A DNA stretch of 14,719 bases from Paramacrobiotus metropolitanus (GCF_019649055.1 NW_026570723.1:1-14719), one strand, 5' to 3'. Positions 1 through 8,144 are shown, counted from the stretch's first letter. Translations and numbers: made by a program. Notes: generated by a model not told the origin, from the letters alone.

Positions 1-255
1 CACGGTGCCGCGGCTTCGCCATCCTTTATCCGGCGATCTATCCGCACACAGGAGCACACTGGTGCCCTGTGAGTCCGTTAGGAAGGCCGTGCGAGATCGG
101 GCCAGGCGGCCCACGCTGTTCCGTTTGTGGTCAAAGGACACCGGGCGCAGCTCATGGAATGGTGGCCGGTGGTCGCCCGCGGGCATGGCGACGGATGTGG
201 AGGACGACGGAGATGAGTACGCCATCGTATACTGCAAGGCAATTGTTAGGACATA
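1..255 (+). other. G+C-rich open stretch, partial, unidentified
   Basis: A G+C-rich block enters from the left edge and stops abruptly at an AT-rich boundary near 240-255. Two plus-strand frames are open through most of it. One (from base 3) contains the Cys-rich run PCEIGPGGPRCSVCGQ followed by MVAGG, which faintly recalls the Cys-Gly...IVGG junction of trypsin-like zymogens, but no His, Asp or Ser catalytic motif follows. The other ends VEDDGDEYAIVYCK and then stops. G+C-rich DNA keeps several frames open by chance, so this may be an exon end, a gene remnant or noncoding. I do not recognise it. Confidence 0.2.
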
Positions 256-505
256 GCAGTACAATAATAAAATTTTTTCATATGTGGTATTTTGAATTGA
301 TTCTGATTTAACTGCTTGCCCGAGAGTTCTCGCCTCATTGATAGTGCAAATCTATTCACCTTAATACATGTAAACGAATAACTGTCGTGTCGCTCAGGCC
401 TGGCTCTTCATTGCAATAACGGCTGCCAATGCAAAATGTTAAGATATACCGTGCACAAAACATTAATATTTAGATAAACCGTTATATCATTATCGAAAAA
501 CAGTA
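256..505. other. AT-rich intergenic stretch
   Basis: AT-rich, with short A and T runs. I see no open frame of note, RNA gene or repeat structure here. Confidence 0.5.
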
Positions 506-510
506 CTTAA
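506..510. repeat. Left target-site duplication CTTAA of probable LTR
   Basis: CTTAA lies immediately before TGTTATAAATCG. The same five bases directly follow the GTTACCACA end at 1257. Five-base duplications are usual for Gypsy and BEL/Pao LTR elements. Confidence 0.4.
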
Positions 511-792
511 TGTTATAAATCGCACGCTTCCAAAATAAAAAGCTTGCTGACCGAAACAGAAAATTAGCATGAAAAAATATTATTAATATTATGGAAAGCT
601 TATACTACCGTAGCATTTTTAGAAAAAATACAAAAGAAAATAATATTTCGGTATGCCAGCGAATTATAGCTTGTTCGGTACTTATTTGTACTTGACATTA
701 AAAATAATGAAAATTATACTGCAAACAAATGTCTCACCTTGTGTTTAACCTGCTGGATCAACTTGATCCCTGCAGGCGTCGGAAACAGTGAA

Positions 793-858
793 CTGTGCCG
801 AAGCACTGTCCGCACGTTACCGGCCGGGACAAGGCTGGACTGTGCCGAAGCACTGTCC
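793..858 (+). repeat. Two 19-bp direct repeats 47 bp apart
   Basis: CTGTGCCGAAGCACTGTCC occurs exactly at 793-811 and again at 840-858. The intervening G+C-rich segment is not repeated. The pair lies inside the probable LTR, where short internal repeats often mark regulatory DNA; that role is inference. Confidence 0.85.
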
Positions 859-1201
859 TCACTTGAACCGGTGGTGGGGATATCCAGGGGACACACAGCC
901 GGTCACGCCGATGTGGGAGATGAAGGCGGTGATCGGAGGAGACACGCAAGCGGGAGACGCAGGGGACAGCACGCCGGAGAGGGACGTCGGAGCAACAGTG
1001 GACACGGTAGCGACGGCGGGGAACCGTGGAACGAAGACCGGTGGCAGTACTCCGGAACGACGAGGTTGGCGTGGAACAGCAGCGCAGCGGAGCAGAGACG
1101 ATGGCGGAGGCGCAAAGAAGGGAGAACAATCTGTGAAAATTATCAAATAAGTTAACATAGAATATCATAATATTATCACCTATAGAACCCGCAGGCCCGA
1201 C

Positions 1202-1207
1202 AATAAA
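1202..1207 (+). terminator. AATAAA polyadenylation signal in probable LTR
   Basis: AATAAA sits about 50 bp before the inferred right end of the LTR. The hexamer alone is common in AT-rich DNA; its position is what makes it worth listing. Confidence 0.35.
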
Positions 1208-1257
1208 CCCATTTGACAAATACCGCGTTTTGACTTGATTTACTGACAGTTACCACA

Positions 1258-1262
1258 CTTAA
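1258..1262. repeat. Right target-site duplication CTTAA of probable LTR
   Basis: CTTAA follows the LTR end GTTACCACA and matches the five bases at 506-510. Confidence 0.4.
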
Positions 1263-2221
1263 AATCAATAGCATTCGGTAAATAAACTGGATAAATTGAA
1301 TTATGCCATCTCAGGGAAAGTCAGTCACTTATCAGAAGCTAGAAGAATTACAGTTTTTAAGCAAAGAAGTTACAGTTTATTACAGTTTAAGAAGAAGTTT
1401 TTTATTACAGTTCTTAAGAAAGCTAAATCCAATACAATACTACGCAAAAGTACAAATTCAATGCACGATGATAGCTGAATTGAGACGATTACCTTATACG
1501 ATTATACTGCGAGCTGTCACAGAGAATATCACATAATCTAATGTTATTGATTTTTTCCCTAAAAATTTTAATATATCGCTTAAACTGAGTTAAAATGCCC
1601 TACAAGAAATAAAAAATGACAATATTTTAAGAAATATAATCAGCACCTAAAACCGCGGAAAAAATTCCAAAACAAACCGACGAGAAATTGCTTAAAAATC
1701 TGAAAATAGTTCTTGAAATTCCTACTCGAACAGGTAAAAAAATTCAAAATTTAATTCCCACAATTTCCTAATGAAATACGGCTTACAAATATAAGCAAAA
1801 AAAATATTAAATAAAACCGCTGCGAAAATTCAGCAGTTCCTCGATTATTTCTGGGAATTACCTGATAATCTTCAACCGCACAACAGTATCTTTCCTCCGC
1901 ACAATACACGGTGATAGCCTTCAGCCGATAATCATTCTCTCCACAATAATCAATATCCCAACACAATCCACCCCTGCCTGCGGATAAAGAATAGCCTGAA
2001 GATAACTGTTGGAAGAGAAAACCCCAAAGCTGTGTGGGTTCTTCAAAACACAGCTACTAGCTATGGAGCGGAGAACTCTGCTGCCATCCAGATTGTGACA
2101 ACAGTTCGCTGACTGATAACGATAGTTCTCTCACTTCAAATTTCACTCTGGACAGCTAATACTATAATGCGTTGCAGCGGATCAAAAATCCTGAATATCA
2201 AACTGCATAATACCACAGCGA
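1263..2221. other. AT-rich stretch without a recognisable gene
   Basis: Mostly AT-rich. A 77-codon plus-strand frame (1303-1536) overlaps the TTACAGTTT repeats and is Leu/Arg/Lys-rich with no recognisable motif; I do not call it a gene. A minus-strand frame at 1751-1966 is equally unsupported. Around 2031-2059 AGCTGTGT and ACACAGCT form a small inverted repeat. Confidence 0.5.
1348..1413 (+). repeat. Four interspersed TTACAGTTT/C units
   Basis: TTACAGTTT appears at about 1348, 1370 and 1380 and TTACAGTTC at 1405. Most are followed by a purine run containing AAG. This is a degenerate short tandem array and explains much of the low-complexity Leu/Lys/Tyr-rich reading frame across it. Confidence 0.7.
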
Positions 2222-2521
2222 GCTATCCAGAAAAGATTGCGCACATACCCAGACACTTTACTCATCTTCCCCGGAGAGCTTTGACTGTAAGCAGGGCGCC
2301 ATTCGCGCAGTGCGTTTAAATGTGGACGGCAATTACTGCATCACCTGTGGTGCGGATAAATCGGGCCATGGATTCGAAGTGTTGGACGCAAGAGGATCGT
2401 TTGACAGCTCACCAATCGCCTCCGGTTCTGCTAATAAAACAGTAATGCTGTGGGATGTTGGGAGTGGAAAAACTTTGCGTAAACTCCGAGGCCTGAATTC
2501 TACTTTAAATCCCGAAAAACT
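2222..2521 (+). pseudogene. WDR83: WDR83/MORG1-like WD40 protein, N-terminal fragment, broken
   Basis: The reading CKQGAIRAVRLNVDGNYC (from 2286), SGHGFEVLDARGSFDSS and NKTVMLWDVGSGKTLRKLRG closely matches the first WD repeats of WDR83/MORG1, a WD40 scaffold linked in the literature to ERK signalling and splicing complexes. Three breaks are visible. About 20 codons are missing between GADK and SGHG, removing the WD dipeptide end of repeat 1. Upstream, a Leu-Pro-Arg-Arg-Ala segment (2266-2280) matching the expected N-terminus is in another frame. After about 2500 the similarity fades and the frame stops at 2630. The later WD repeats (of seven expected) are absent. GTG at 2310 is not a real start; similarity begins before it. 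Family recognition is firm; that the locus is dead is inferred from the breaks. Confidence 0.82.
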
Positions 2522-2605
2522 CTGCTTTGGCGTACCTCATCTAGTACGCAACGGCGAAAGCATGTATACAACGGCACAGCGTGGGGGCGCCACTGCAGAT
2601 AGTAC

Positions 2606-2628
2606 ACACGTTCCCAAAGGGAACGTGT
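2606..2628. repeat. Perfect 10-bp hairpin, 3-nt loop
   Basis: ACACGTTCCC and GGGAACGTGT flank an AAA loop. It lies at the end of the WDR83-like frame. Confidence 0.85.
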
Positions 2629-2629
2629 A

Positions 2630-2743
2630 AGAATTCGTGTATTCAATACACCAGACTCTGCGAATCGTAGCGAGGCGATCCCTGCCCCTGCCGCATGGCA
2701 ACCTCCCCCATCCGTCGCTGTGCTGGCAGTTACTCGGGGGTAA
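2630..2743 (+). other. Open stretch with WD-like start, unidentified
   Basis: A 37-codon frame contains RIRVFNTPDS followed by an Ala/Pro-rich run and then a stop. RIRVFN resembles the final strand of a WD repeat (compare x-I-x-V-W/F-x), and it follows the WDR83-like fragment in a shifted frame. It may be a displaced piece of the same gene or unrelated. It overlaps two hairpins, so structural DNA is an alternative explanation. Confidence 0.22.
2637..2651. repeat. 15-bp palindrome GTGTATT-C-AATACAC
   Basis: Seven-base arms meet around a single C. It lies eight bases after the preceding hairpin. Confidence 0.8.
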
Positions 2744-2755
2744 ATGCCAGCACAG
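2718..2755. repeat. Long hairpin, 11-bp plus 4-bp stem
   Basis: CTGTGCTGGCA (2718-2728) and TGCCAGCACAG (2745-2755) are perfect reverse complements. A single G/A mismatch is followed by TTAC/GTAA and a six-base TCGGGG loop. The stem is long and G+C-rich for this region and stands out as a structure, not as background. Confidence 0.88.
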
Positions 2756-3873
2756 CAGGTGGTACCTATATCATCAAAGGTTAATATTTACACAACTCAT
2801 AAACGCATTGAAGTGGTAATCCGTGTCAGTGTCAGGTAGGCAGTTAGTGGCTTCTGCTCCCGCTGAGTACCAGCCGGAATCAACGCAGGAGGTATCAGTA
2901 TGTGAGTGGTACTTTTCTGCTTGGTGGGCACCCAGACTGGCGAGGGTGGTTGCAACAGTGACAGTGCGACCGCTTCCGACACCCAATTTTCTGGACCCTG
3001 CCCTTGGTCCAATGTGGTAACGACAGTGCGCTAGATTTATAGCACACTGTCTCGTTGCCCGCAAAAACACCCAGGAAATAATCACGCAGTTGACTCAATT
3101 GCCCAATTACACATACTCGTAGCACAAAGGTGGCATATGTGAATTGGGAATCGTAAACCTTTTCGAAAAACTGCGTGTCACTTTTGTAGAAAATGATCGT
3201 TGAATGCATGGTCCAAAATCACAAAGGACTGAGTAGAGTACATAGCACGGAAACTGGGGCTGCTTGCCATAACTATAAGTACACACGTGGCGCAAAAGAT
3301 ACAAGCTGCATGCGCTGCTCCTTCATATACACTACGATACATTTTTTTGGCATCTAATACTCCAGATTTATGTGTCTTGATTGAACGGAACAGCCGTAAA
3401 AAACATTAAATTTTGATTTTTTTAATTTTTTCCTTATTTCTTGCAACAGCAAAATATTATTCCAGCGGCAGCGCCACTAAGCGGACACTAGAGGCTACAG
3501 CGGGTGATAATACTGGTTAATTAAGTTTTATATTTCCATAATTTTTTGAAAAATAATATAACTAGAGTTGACTGATTTCTTTCTAACTCCTTGCCCTTTC
3601 AAGCTTCGCAAAATAATTGCACTTTATCGGCAGAAATTAGTCTGTAAAATTTTAAGGATGGCAATAATGGTGTTGCACCGCAATGCGGTTTTTGAGCGGC
3701 CAGCGACCCGCTAGCACTGAATTGGTTTGTTTCATCAAACCAGCAGTTCGAAACAACTGCTCTCTTGAATAACGAAATCTAACAGACTGCGTGAACATTC
3801 AGGTCATTCAACACTTTCCGTGTTCTCAGCAACAATGTCATTTCAATCGCGTTAAAGACAGCCCTAGCAATTA
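2756..3873. other. Gene-free stretch
   Basis: Open frames of 65-104 codons lie on both strands between about 2774 and 3304. They overlap each other, lack recognisable motifs and are best read as chance. From 3350 to 3660 the DNA is AT-rich. Two abutting hairpins lie near 3723-3761. Confidence 0.5.
3723..3761. repeat. Two abutting 7-bp hairpins
   Basis: TGGTTTG (3723-3729) pairs with CAAACCA (3736-3742). AGCAGTT (3742-3748) pairs with AACTGCT (3755-3761). Both have six-base loops and they share base 3742. Confidence 0.7.
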
Positions 3874-3996
3874 TCAGTACTGTACTTCTTCAATAAGTCC
3901 CTTCACAGTTAGGCCCCACTCTTCCAGTTCTGTGTTGGCCATCGTTTTATTGACCTCCAGTACTGGCGCAGTTGGCGCAGATACAATTAGCGACGG
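3874..3996 (-). other. Small open frame, weakly SAM-domain-like
   Basis: On the minus strand a 40-codon frame contains MANTELEEWGLTVKGLIEEV and stops at TACTGATAA. Directly after the stops the same frame reads LLGLSLTRLK. The order Leu-Glu-x-Trp-Gly-Leu ... Leu-Leu-x-Leu-x-x-x-x-Leu-Lys resembles the helices of a SAM domain. Two in-frame stops separate the halves, so it would be a dead fragment. Similarity is short and judged by eye; chance is a real alternative. Confidence 0.25.
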
Positions 3997-4169
3997 CTAA
4001 CAACACCGTTCAAAATCTGCAAATAATTATTCTCTATCTTATATATTTATTCTGCAGTTAATTTAAAACCTATAACACCTTCCGATGGAATATAGTGCTA
4101 CAACATGCAAGTATTCTAGAATTTCAGTGCATTAACGATTCGATGATACTGTGTCGGTATTGAGTTTAT

Positions 4170-4238
4170 GGTTTCCGCTTTGAGCAGCATTTGGGATGCC
4201 GAAAACTGGCATCTTTCTGCTTGCCCACGGCGGAAATT
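4170..4238 (+). repeat. Dispersed hairpin element, copy 1
   Basis: A 69-bp foldback. The outer stem is TTTCCGC/GCGGAAA, the central stem involves GCAGCA and TGCT-T-GC (one bulged T), and the apical stem is GATGCC/GGCATC around a seven-base loop. The ends are GGTTTCCG and CGGAAATT. The same fold recurs at 8811-8877 and, inverted, at 10060-10129. The flanks are not shared and no target duplication is evident. It may be a small RNA gene family or a miniature foldback transposable element. Confidence 0.85.
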
Positions 4239-4977
4239 CTAAAGGTGATCATAGTAGCCTATCTAAATTGCGCGCATTAAGTTTTGAGGAACGAGCATTT
4301 TGATTTGACCTGTATGTACAACAGGTACAACAAGTATATACTGCTACATAGTTGATAATAATAAAACAATAATATTATTTCCAACATATCTTAATGGCGC
4401 GTCAAAAGAACAGTGAGTATTGCAAAATTACGATAACTACCGTAATTTTCAACTCTTTTATGGCGAGAAACTCAAATTAATTTCGCCGTATTAAGGGAAC
4501 TTAGGGAAGCGTTCAAGTACATGGTACCAAATTTATAGTACCAACACGGAAATTTTCGCTTTCGCGCATTCCCAACCATTTTTTGCATTGTTTTGTAGCC
4601 TTTCTATTTGATATGTGCACCGTCGTACGCGACATCCCTTCCTTCGCGCAATATCCGGTCGGGGAGTTATGAGCAAAGTACTGTTCCAAAACGCTTAAGC
4701 GCAAATACGTGCACAGTACCAAAAAGGCGCGTTAACGGTCTTGTATAATTTTGCAAGTAAAAGCACATAACCACACAGAACCAGGATCTAGCATTTTCTC
4801 TAGTTGCAAAATAAATTTAAAGGAATGTAAAATTATTTAAGTACCATGGCAACACTCATTGCACCCTGCCAAACAGTTTTCGCAGTACCTACCGTAAGAA
4901 TCTACGGCTCTACGAGTACTTGCTTTCTAATCTGGGCGCAATTTAATTTCTTTCTAATTTCTAATGGAAAATATACA
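4239..4977. other. AT-rich stretch without a recognisable gene
   Basis: A 69-codon minus-strand frame (4513-4722) and a 70-codon plus-strand frame (4846-5058) exist. The latter runs through a GTAC-rich repeat and reads as repeated Ser/Thr/Tyr/Val blocks, so I treat both as chance. GTAC tetranucleotides are unusually dense from about 4518 to 5072. Confidence 0.5.
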
Positions 4978-5031
4978 AGTACGGTATCACGTACTATTTA
5001 TGGTAGTACTTTAGTACGGTATCACGTACTA
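4978..5031 (+). repeat. Direct repeat, 19 bp with 35-bp period
   Basis: AGTACGGTATCACGTACTA occurs at 4978-4996 and exactly again at 5013-5031. The surroundings contain further GTAC-centred words (TAGTACT, CGCGTACTGTAC). Confidence 0.88.
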
Positions 5032-5039
5032 TCGCGTAC

Positions 5040-5222
5040 TGTACATTCCAAAATTTAATCGAAATTTTAGTACTCTTTAGCCCCGATTCCAGAATTGTGT
5101 TCCCAAAACGCGATGGACACTTTCTTGCGAAGGCAGTGTGGAGCGCGCTATCTCATTCCGAACACCGACGCCGGGGTAGACAAGTAAGAGAACTTTGCCT
5201 TCACAGCCAGTTAAAATGTTAA
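5040..5222 (+). pseudogene. OTU-protease-like fragment lacking the catalytic Cys
   Basis: A frame open from before 5040 to TAA at 5220 reads RDGHFLAKAVWSALSHSEHR and continues with RRGRQVRELCLHSQ. OTU-family deubiquitinases begin their core with a DGNCLFRA-like motif, then a helix, then His...Arg...V.....; the order and spacing here fit. The catalytic Cys position holds Phe (DGHF in place of DGNC), so the segment could not be an active cysteine protease. No later OTU strands or catalytic His are seen downstream. G+C content is higher here than around it. OTU domains occur both in host genes and in transposon polyproteins, and I cannot tell which this was. Similarity covers only about 32 residues. 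Confidence 0.4.
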
Positions 5223-5690
5223 ATTGAAAGGAAGCCATTATTATTTGCAAAGAAATCCATTCTAGGCAGTATACGTTCTATCATCTTTATGTTGTTTTTG
5301 ATCGCAATTAGCGAGTTTCAACCAACTATCCAGGAAGGTTACTGCTGATGCAAGTTATAACTGCTTTAATTTAATAAAGTGCTACCTTTAATTTAATCTG
5401 CATTCAGTAAAACCAATTATCTACAAAGTTCTATGGAGTATAAACTCCATAGCCGCGCTGCTGCATATATGAAACTGCAAGTATAATAATTTATCATTAC
5501 TTGTTGGTACTGAACCTACTTGTACATGTATATGTACATACAAATGCATGAGTAAAGCAAGCTGCATAATACGATAATACAGTAGGCGCAGCGTCGGCCA
5601 AAAGACTGCATAGAAAACAACCTTTCTAATCTGCAACTCGGCATTAAGATACTGGTGCAGTAATATAAGTACATTTGGCCCACTCCGCAG
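5223..5690. other. AT-rich stretch without a recognisable gene
   Basis: A 108-codon minus-strand frame (5421-5747) is Leu/Tyr/His-rich and overlaps a second open minus frame; neither shows a motif. Contains the hairpin at 5431 and the TGTACAT/ATGTACA inverted repeat at 5521-5538. Confidence 0.45.
5431..5452. repeat. Perfect 9-bp hairpin
   Basis: CTATGGAGT and ACTCCATAG flank a four-base ATAA loop. Confidence 0.8.
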
Positions 5691-5888
5691 GTGTGTGGGC
5701 GACCCAAAAACAGGGCGGCATATAACATCGTGGGACGATATTATCATATTCAGTACGAATACGCTACATTACCGGAATTAACCTCGTACTTTAATAACGC
5801 TTATAAAAATAGCGAAAATTATCGGATACTTTATCGATCGAAAACCGACGGTGAGGCAGCATTAAACAGTTTCTGTAAAATTTGTTAA
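5691..5888 (+). other. Open frame of 65 codons, unidentified
   Basis: The frame reads GRPKNRAAYNIVGRYYHIQY, then Tyr/Asn-rich residues, and ends KTDGEAALNSFCKIC before TAA. Composition is protein-like and base use is more balanced than in the flanks. No known domain is recognised, no upstream splice site is convincing, and the length is compatible with chance. Confidence 0.2.
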
Positions 5889-5945
5889 TTGTTAAAATTG
5901 GTTGTTTCTTTGGTACGGGCTTTAAACTCGCTTCTGGAAATACAG

Positions 5946-5979
5946 ATCAAATCATTCACTTTTCAATCAAATCGTTCAC
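5946..5979 (+). repeat. Direct repeat ATCAAATC(A/G)TTCAC, period 20
   Basis: The 14-base unit occurs at 5946-5959 and 5966-5979 with one difference. It lies just beyond the 3' end of the minus-strand pseudogene. Confidence 0.75.
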
Positions 5980-6009
5980 ACATTTCATGCAGAATTCTGG
6001 TTTCTAACT

Positions 6010-6808
6010 CAGGCACTGAATACTAATTTGATCAACGAATTTCGTTCGATGGCTCCGGCGGCGTTATCCAGAGCGCGCAGCAGCTGCAGGCGCTATCTGA
6101 GGATTTCAAGCGGCTCTTCATACTGCCCGACTCCCGCAGCGGCGTCTATCGTGTTGCGGGCGGTTTTGTAGGCGCTGACGAGGACTCTGGTCCAGTTCTC
6201 GCCCCGGAGTGCCTAAACCACCTGCTGATCGGCATACGGCTGGAGCATTACTTGGCCGTTATTGCTGGCTGAAGGGCAGCTGCGCTGTCCGGCCAGGTAG
6301 GCGAGGCACCAACGGAATGCCGTCCGGCAATTCCACTGCGGGGCATCGGAGGGCTGTCGTTCCTCCGCGGCCAATATACCGGCCTCCTCCGCCGCGAAAC
6401 TACAGTAGCGGACACGCGCGCGGTCTTCCTGGGCGCTATTATGCCCAATTTCGGCGATGTCGGATTTCAACCCGCGACGTACTCCGAAGTACGCCTCGAC
6501 GGCGGCGCTAATACGGGTCCGCTGGACGAAGACACGACGCTGCAAATAAATATTTAGTATTATAATTTAAATTTTTATTTAAATTAATATATATTATTGA
6601 TTACTATTTGTAAATTATTGTATTTATTTATTTAATAAATTATTATTTAAATTAATTTGTTTTAATATACCATATTGCGGCGCCCTGCAGCGTTAAACGC
6701 AAAAAGGTGTTGGTGGACCGGTCCGTAGTTGCCAGCGTTGTGCCGCCCGCCATCTCATAGGTCGTCCTCGGACATATGTGCCGTAAAGATAGTACGGTCA
6801 TCAGCCAT
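6010..6808 (-). pseudogene. LRR (ANP32-like) family pseudogene, inverted copy, two exons
   Basis: Read on the minus strand this block aligns in order with the plus-strand copy at 10.9-11.6 kb. Exon 1 (6808 to 6671) starts MADDRTIFTAHMSEDDL, hits a stop, and continues to NYGPVHQHLFAF; the other copy has ENYASFHHVAFV. A GT-AG intron (6670-6540) follows. Exon 2 begins with RTRISAAVEAYFGVRRGLKS (other copy: SAVEAYFELHPGIENAVAEI), passes a Val-Pro-rich segment in a shifted frame, then AAGVGQYEEPLEILR matching the tail AAEYGIYEEF of the 12.7-13.6 kb copy. Two or more stops and at least one frame change make it a pseudogene. ANP32 proteins are LRR nuclear phosphoproteins and chaperones; this copy itself keeps little clear LRR sequence, so its family name rests on alignment to the other copies. 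Confidence 0.6.
6540..6670 (-). other. Intron of the inverted LRR-family pseudogene
   Basis: On the minus strand the donor is GTATAT after ...CGCAATATG and the acceptor is TTTATTTGCAG. The 131 bases between are almost pure A+T, against G+C-rich exons on both sides. The plus-strand copy keeps an AT-rich gap at the matching place (about 11077-11155), but its donor reads CATATT, so the splice site looks lost there. Confidence 0.65.
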
Positions 6809-7695
6809 TTCGAGCCGGAAGAGTACAAATAAAAAATAATAAAAGTTTCGAAACCACTACAAAACGAAGAAATTTTTATTTGTACCCGTCTTGACCCTAG
6901 TGCGTCTGTTGTTGCCAAGTGGTTCCATTAATGTACAATATTTACGTGCGTAATCTTTTATGTGTAATATGTACACAGATACTGACTATGTTAATACTGT
7001 GTATCTATATACGTAATAACTGCGTAATTGCAAGTACTGTTCATATAATTATGTATTTATTATATTAATTACAAATTACAGTATGTACATATACATACGT
7101 ACTTATATAAATAATCTATTTATATTCCACCTGCATGTCGGTTGACTTTTGCTCTGTACAAACCCGTGCACCTGGCGGGATCAACCTAAGACCCTAGGTG
7201 TTGCAGCCGTTGCGACCATTGGGATTTTTAAAATTTATTCCTCTTCTCATGTAATTTTTTTGTTCTTTTCAGCGATATACATGAACTGTCTACAGCGAAA
7301 ACAAATAGCGACTGTAAATTCTGTTGTGAGGTGACAGAGTACGTACGGTTCACTTGCATTGGCTTCGAAAACCTTCCTAAATACTTACTACATAGATACA
7401 GAGTAGCATCACTTTTAGCAGGATACTGCAGAAATACAAGTTATTACAATCTAGCGTGACATAAAGGAACCCAACACTTTGTTAAAGATCGTATGATTTG
7501 CAAAATGAACTCACGAAAAAAACGAAAATGATTTGTTTTTCCTTCATTTTATTTCTCTCTTCTTATTATCTGCAATCCCAGGAAGGTAATGCACCAGTGA
7601 CAAAACGATATTGGGCATACCAAAATTTTTGTGAGCCTCGGCTAAATTTGTTGCGTGGGGCGAGGCGACTTAGATGAGCTTTGAACAAACAAGAA
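6809..7695. other. AT-rich stretch without a recognisable gene
   Basis: Mostly AT-rich, with alternating TA/TG/TACA words (6950-7120) including the GTATGTA/TACATAC inverted repeat near 7081-7098. A 61-codon plus-strand frame at 7149-7334 has no motif. Confidence 0.5.
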
Positions 7696-8087
7696 ATGTC
7701 TAACAAATTCATATTAAATCCCTTCTTGAAACTGCTAGCCAGCCTGCTTCAACGTTATGTTGCCAGAGCAAATTTAGTGCGTAACAGTACACGGCAGTAG
7801 TTCTACCAGACCCTGGAGACCGCAGATAATGCTACCCGTAATGTTTCAAGTTTTCTGGAACGCTTGACCAAATGGATTGATATTGTCTCGTACGTTTTGT
7901 CGGATAAAAATAGGGACAACGTTTTCCGTATCGCCAAATCCATCGTCTACCGTAGATATCGCTACGAAGCCAACACTTGCAGCCATTCATTCACAATTCA
8001 TTTTTTAGTTATATGATTTTAAGTTTCAACAATCTTTATCGCGGCCTTGAAACGGCATTCGGCCGCGTCGCTATCGTTGGTCTTTGA
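7696..8087 (+). pseudogene. Unrecognised protein-coding remnant
   Basis: From ATG at 7696 one frame reads MSNKFILNPFLKLLASLLQR and on to a single TAG at 7798, then stays open for 71 codons to 8014. That part includes TRNVSSFLERLTKWIDIVSY and DNVFRIAKSIVYRRYRYEAN. An overlapping frame from 8013 reads SFNNLYRGLETAFGRVAIVG. Composition is amphipathic and helical (Leu/Val/Arg/Lys spaced), more protein-like than neighbouring frames, and G+C is locally higher. I cannot assign a family. The in-frame TAG and the frame change suggest a decayed gene. A possible acceptor (CACTTGCAG) lies near 7973-7982, so part of it could be exon/intron structure. Confidence 0.4.
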
Positions 8088-8102
8088 GTACATCATTTTT
8101 AA

Positions 8103-8130
8103 AAAACATGACGTTATAACGTTATGTTTT
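8103..8130. repeat. 28-bp quasi-palindrome centred on ACGTTATAACGT
   Basis: AAAACAT and ATGTTTT flank the perfect palindrome ACGTTATAACGT, with one G/T mismatch pair between them. The words AACGTTATG and CATAACGTT recur just downstream (to 8145). Confidence 0.8.
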
Positions 8131-8144
8131 TAATAACATAACGT

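Larger units (their letters stand above)
511..1257 (+). mobile_element. Probable solo LTR of an LTR retrotransposon (747 bp)
   Basis: The block begins TGTTATAAATCG and ends GTTACCACA, the TG...CA ends expected of an LTR, and is flanked on both sides by CTTAA. An AATAAA signal at 1202-1207 lies about 50 bp before the right end, as in an R-U5 arrangement. The middle (about 780-1110) is strikingly G+C-rich against AT-rich surroundings, and all its frames stay open for 60-150 codons without resembling a protein. No primer-binding site, gag or pol follows, which fits a solo LTR left by recombination. The family cannot be told from this. The ends were chosen by looking for a matching duplication, so chance agreement of five bases is a real alternative. 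Confidence 0.42.

Noticed and set aside
1-255. Serine protease exon suggested by CSVCGQ...MVAGG
   Set aside because: Only a short, weak resemblance; no catalytic motifs follow and the frame runs into AT-rich DNA.
739-1219. Overlapping open frames of 99-153 codons on both strands
   Set aside because: All frames are open because the block is G+C-rich and repetitive; none has a recognisable motif and all lie within the probable LTR.
2774-3209. Minus-strand frames of 71-104 codons
   Set aside because: Several overlap in different frames with no motif or splice context, so chance is the simplest reading.
5421-5747. 108-codon minus-strand hydrophobic frame resembling a membrane protein
   Set aside because: It spans a perfect hairpin and TGTACA repeats, overlaps a second open frame and shows no clear membrane topology or start context.
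6209-6511. 100-codon plus-strand Pro/Arg-rich frame
   Set aside because: The opposite strand aligns with the LRR-family copies and has a matching intron, so this is a shadow.
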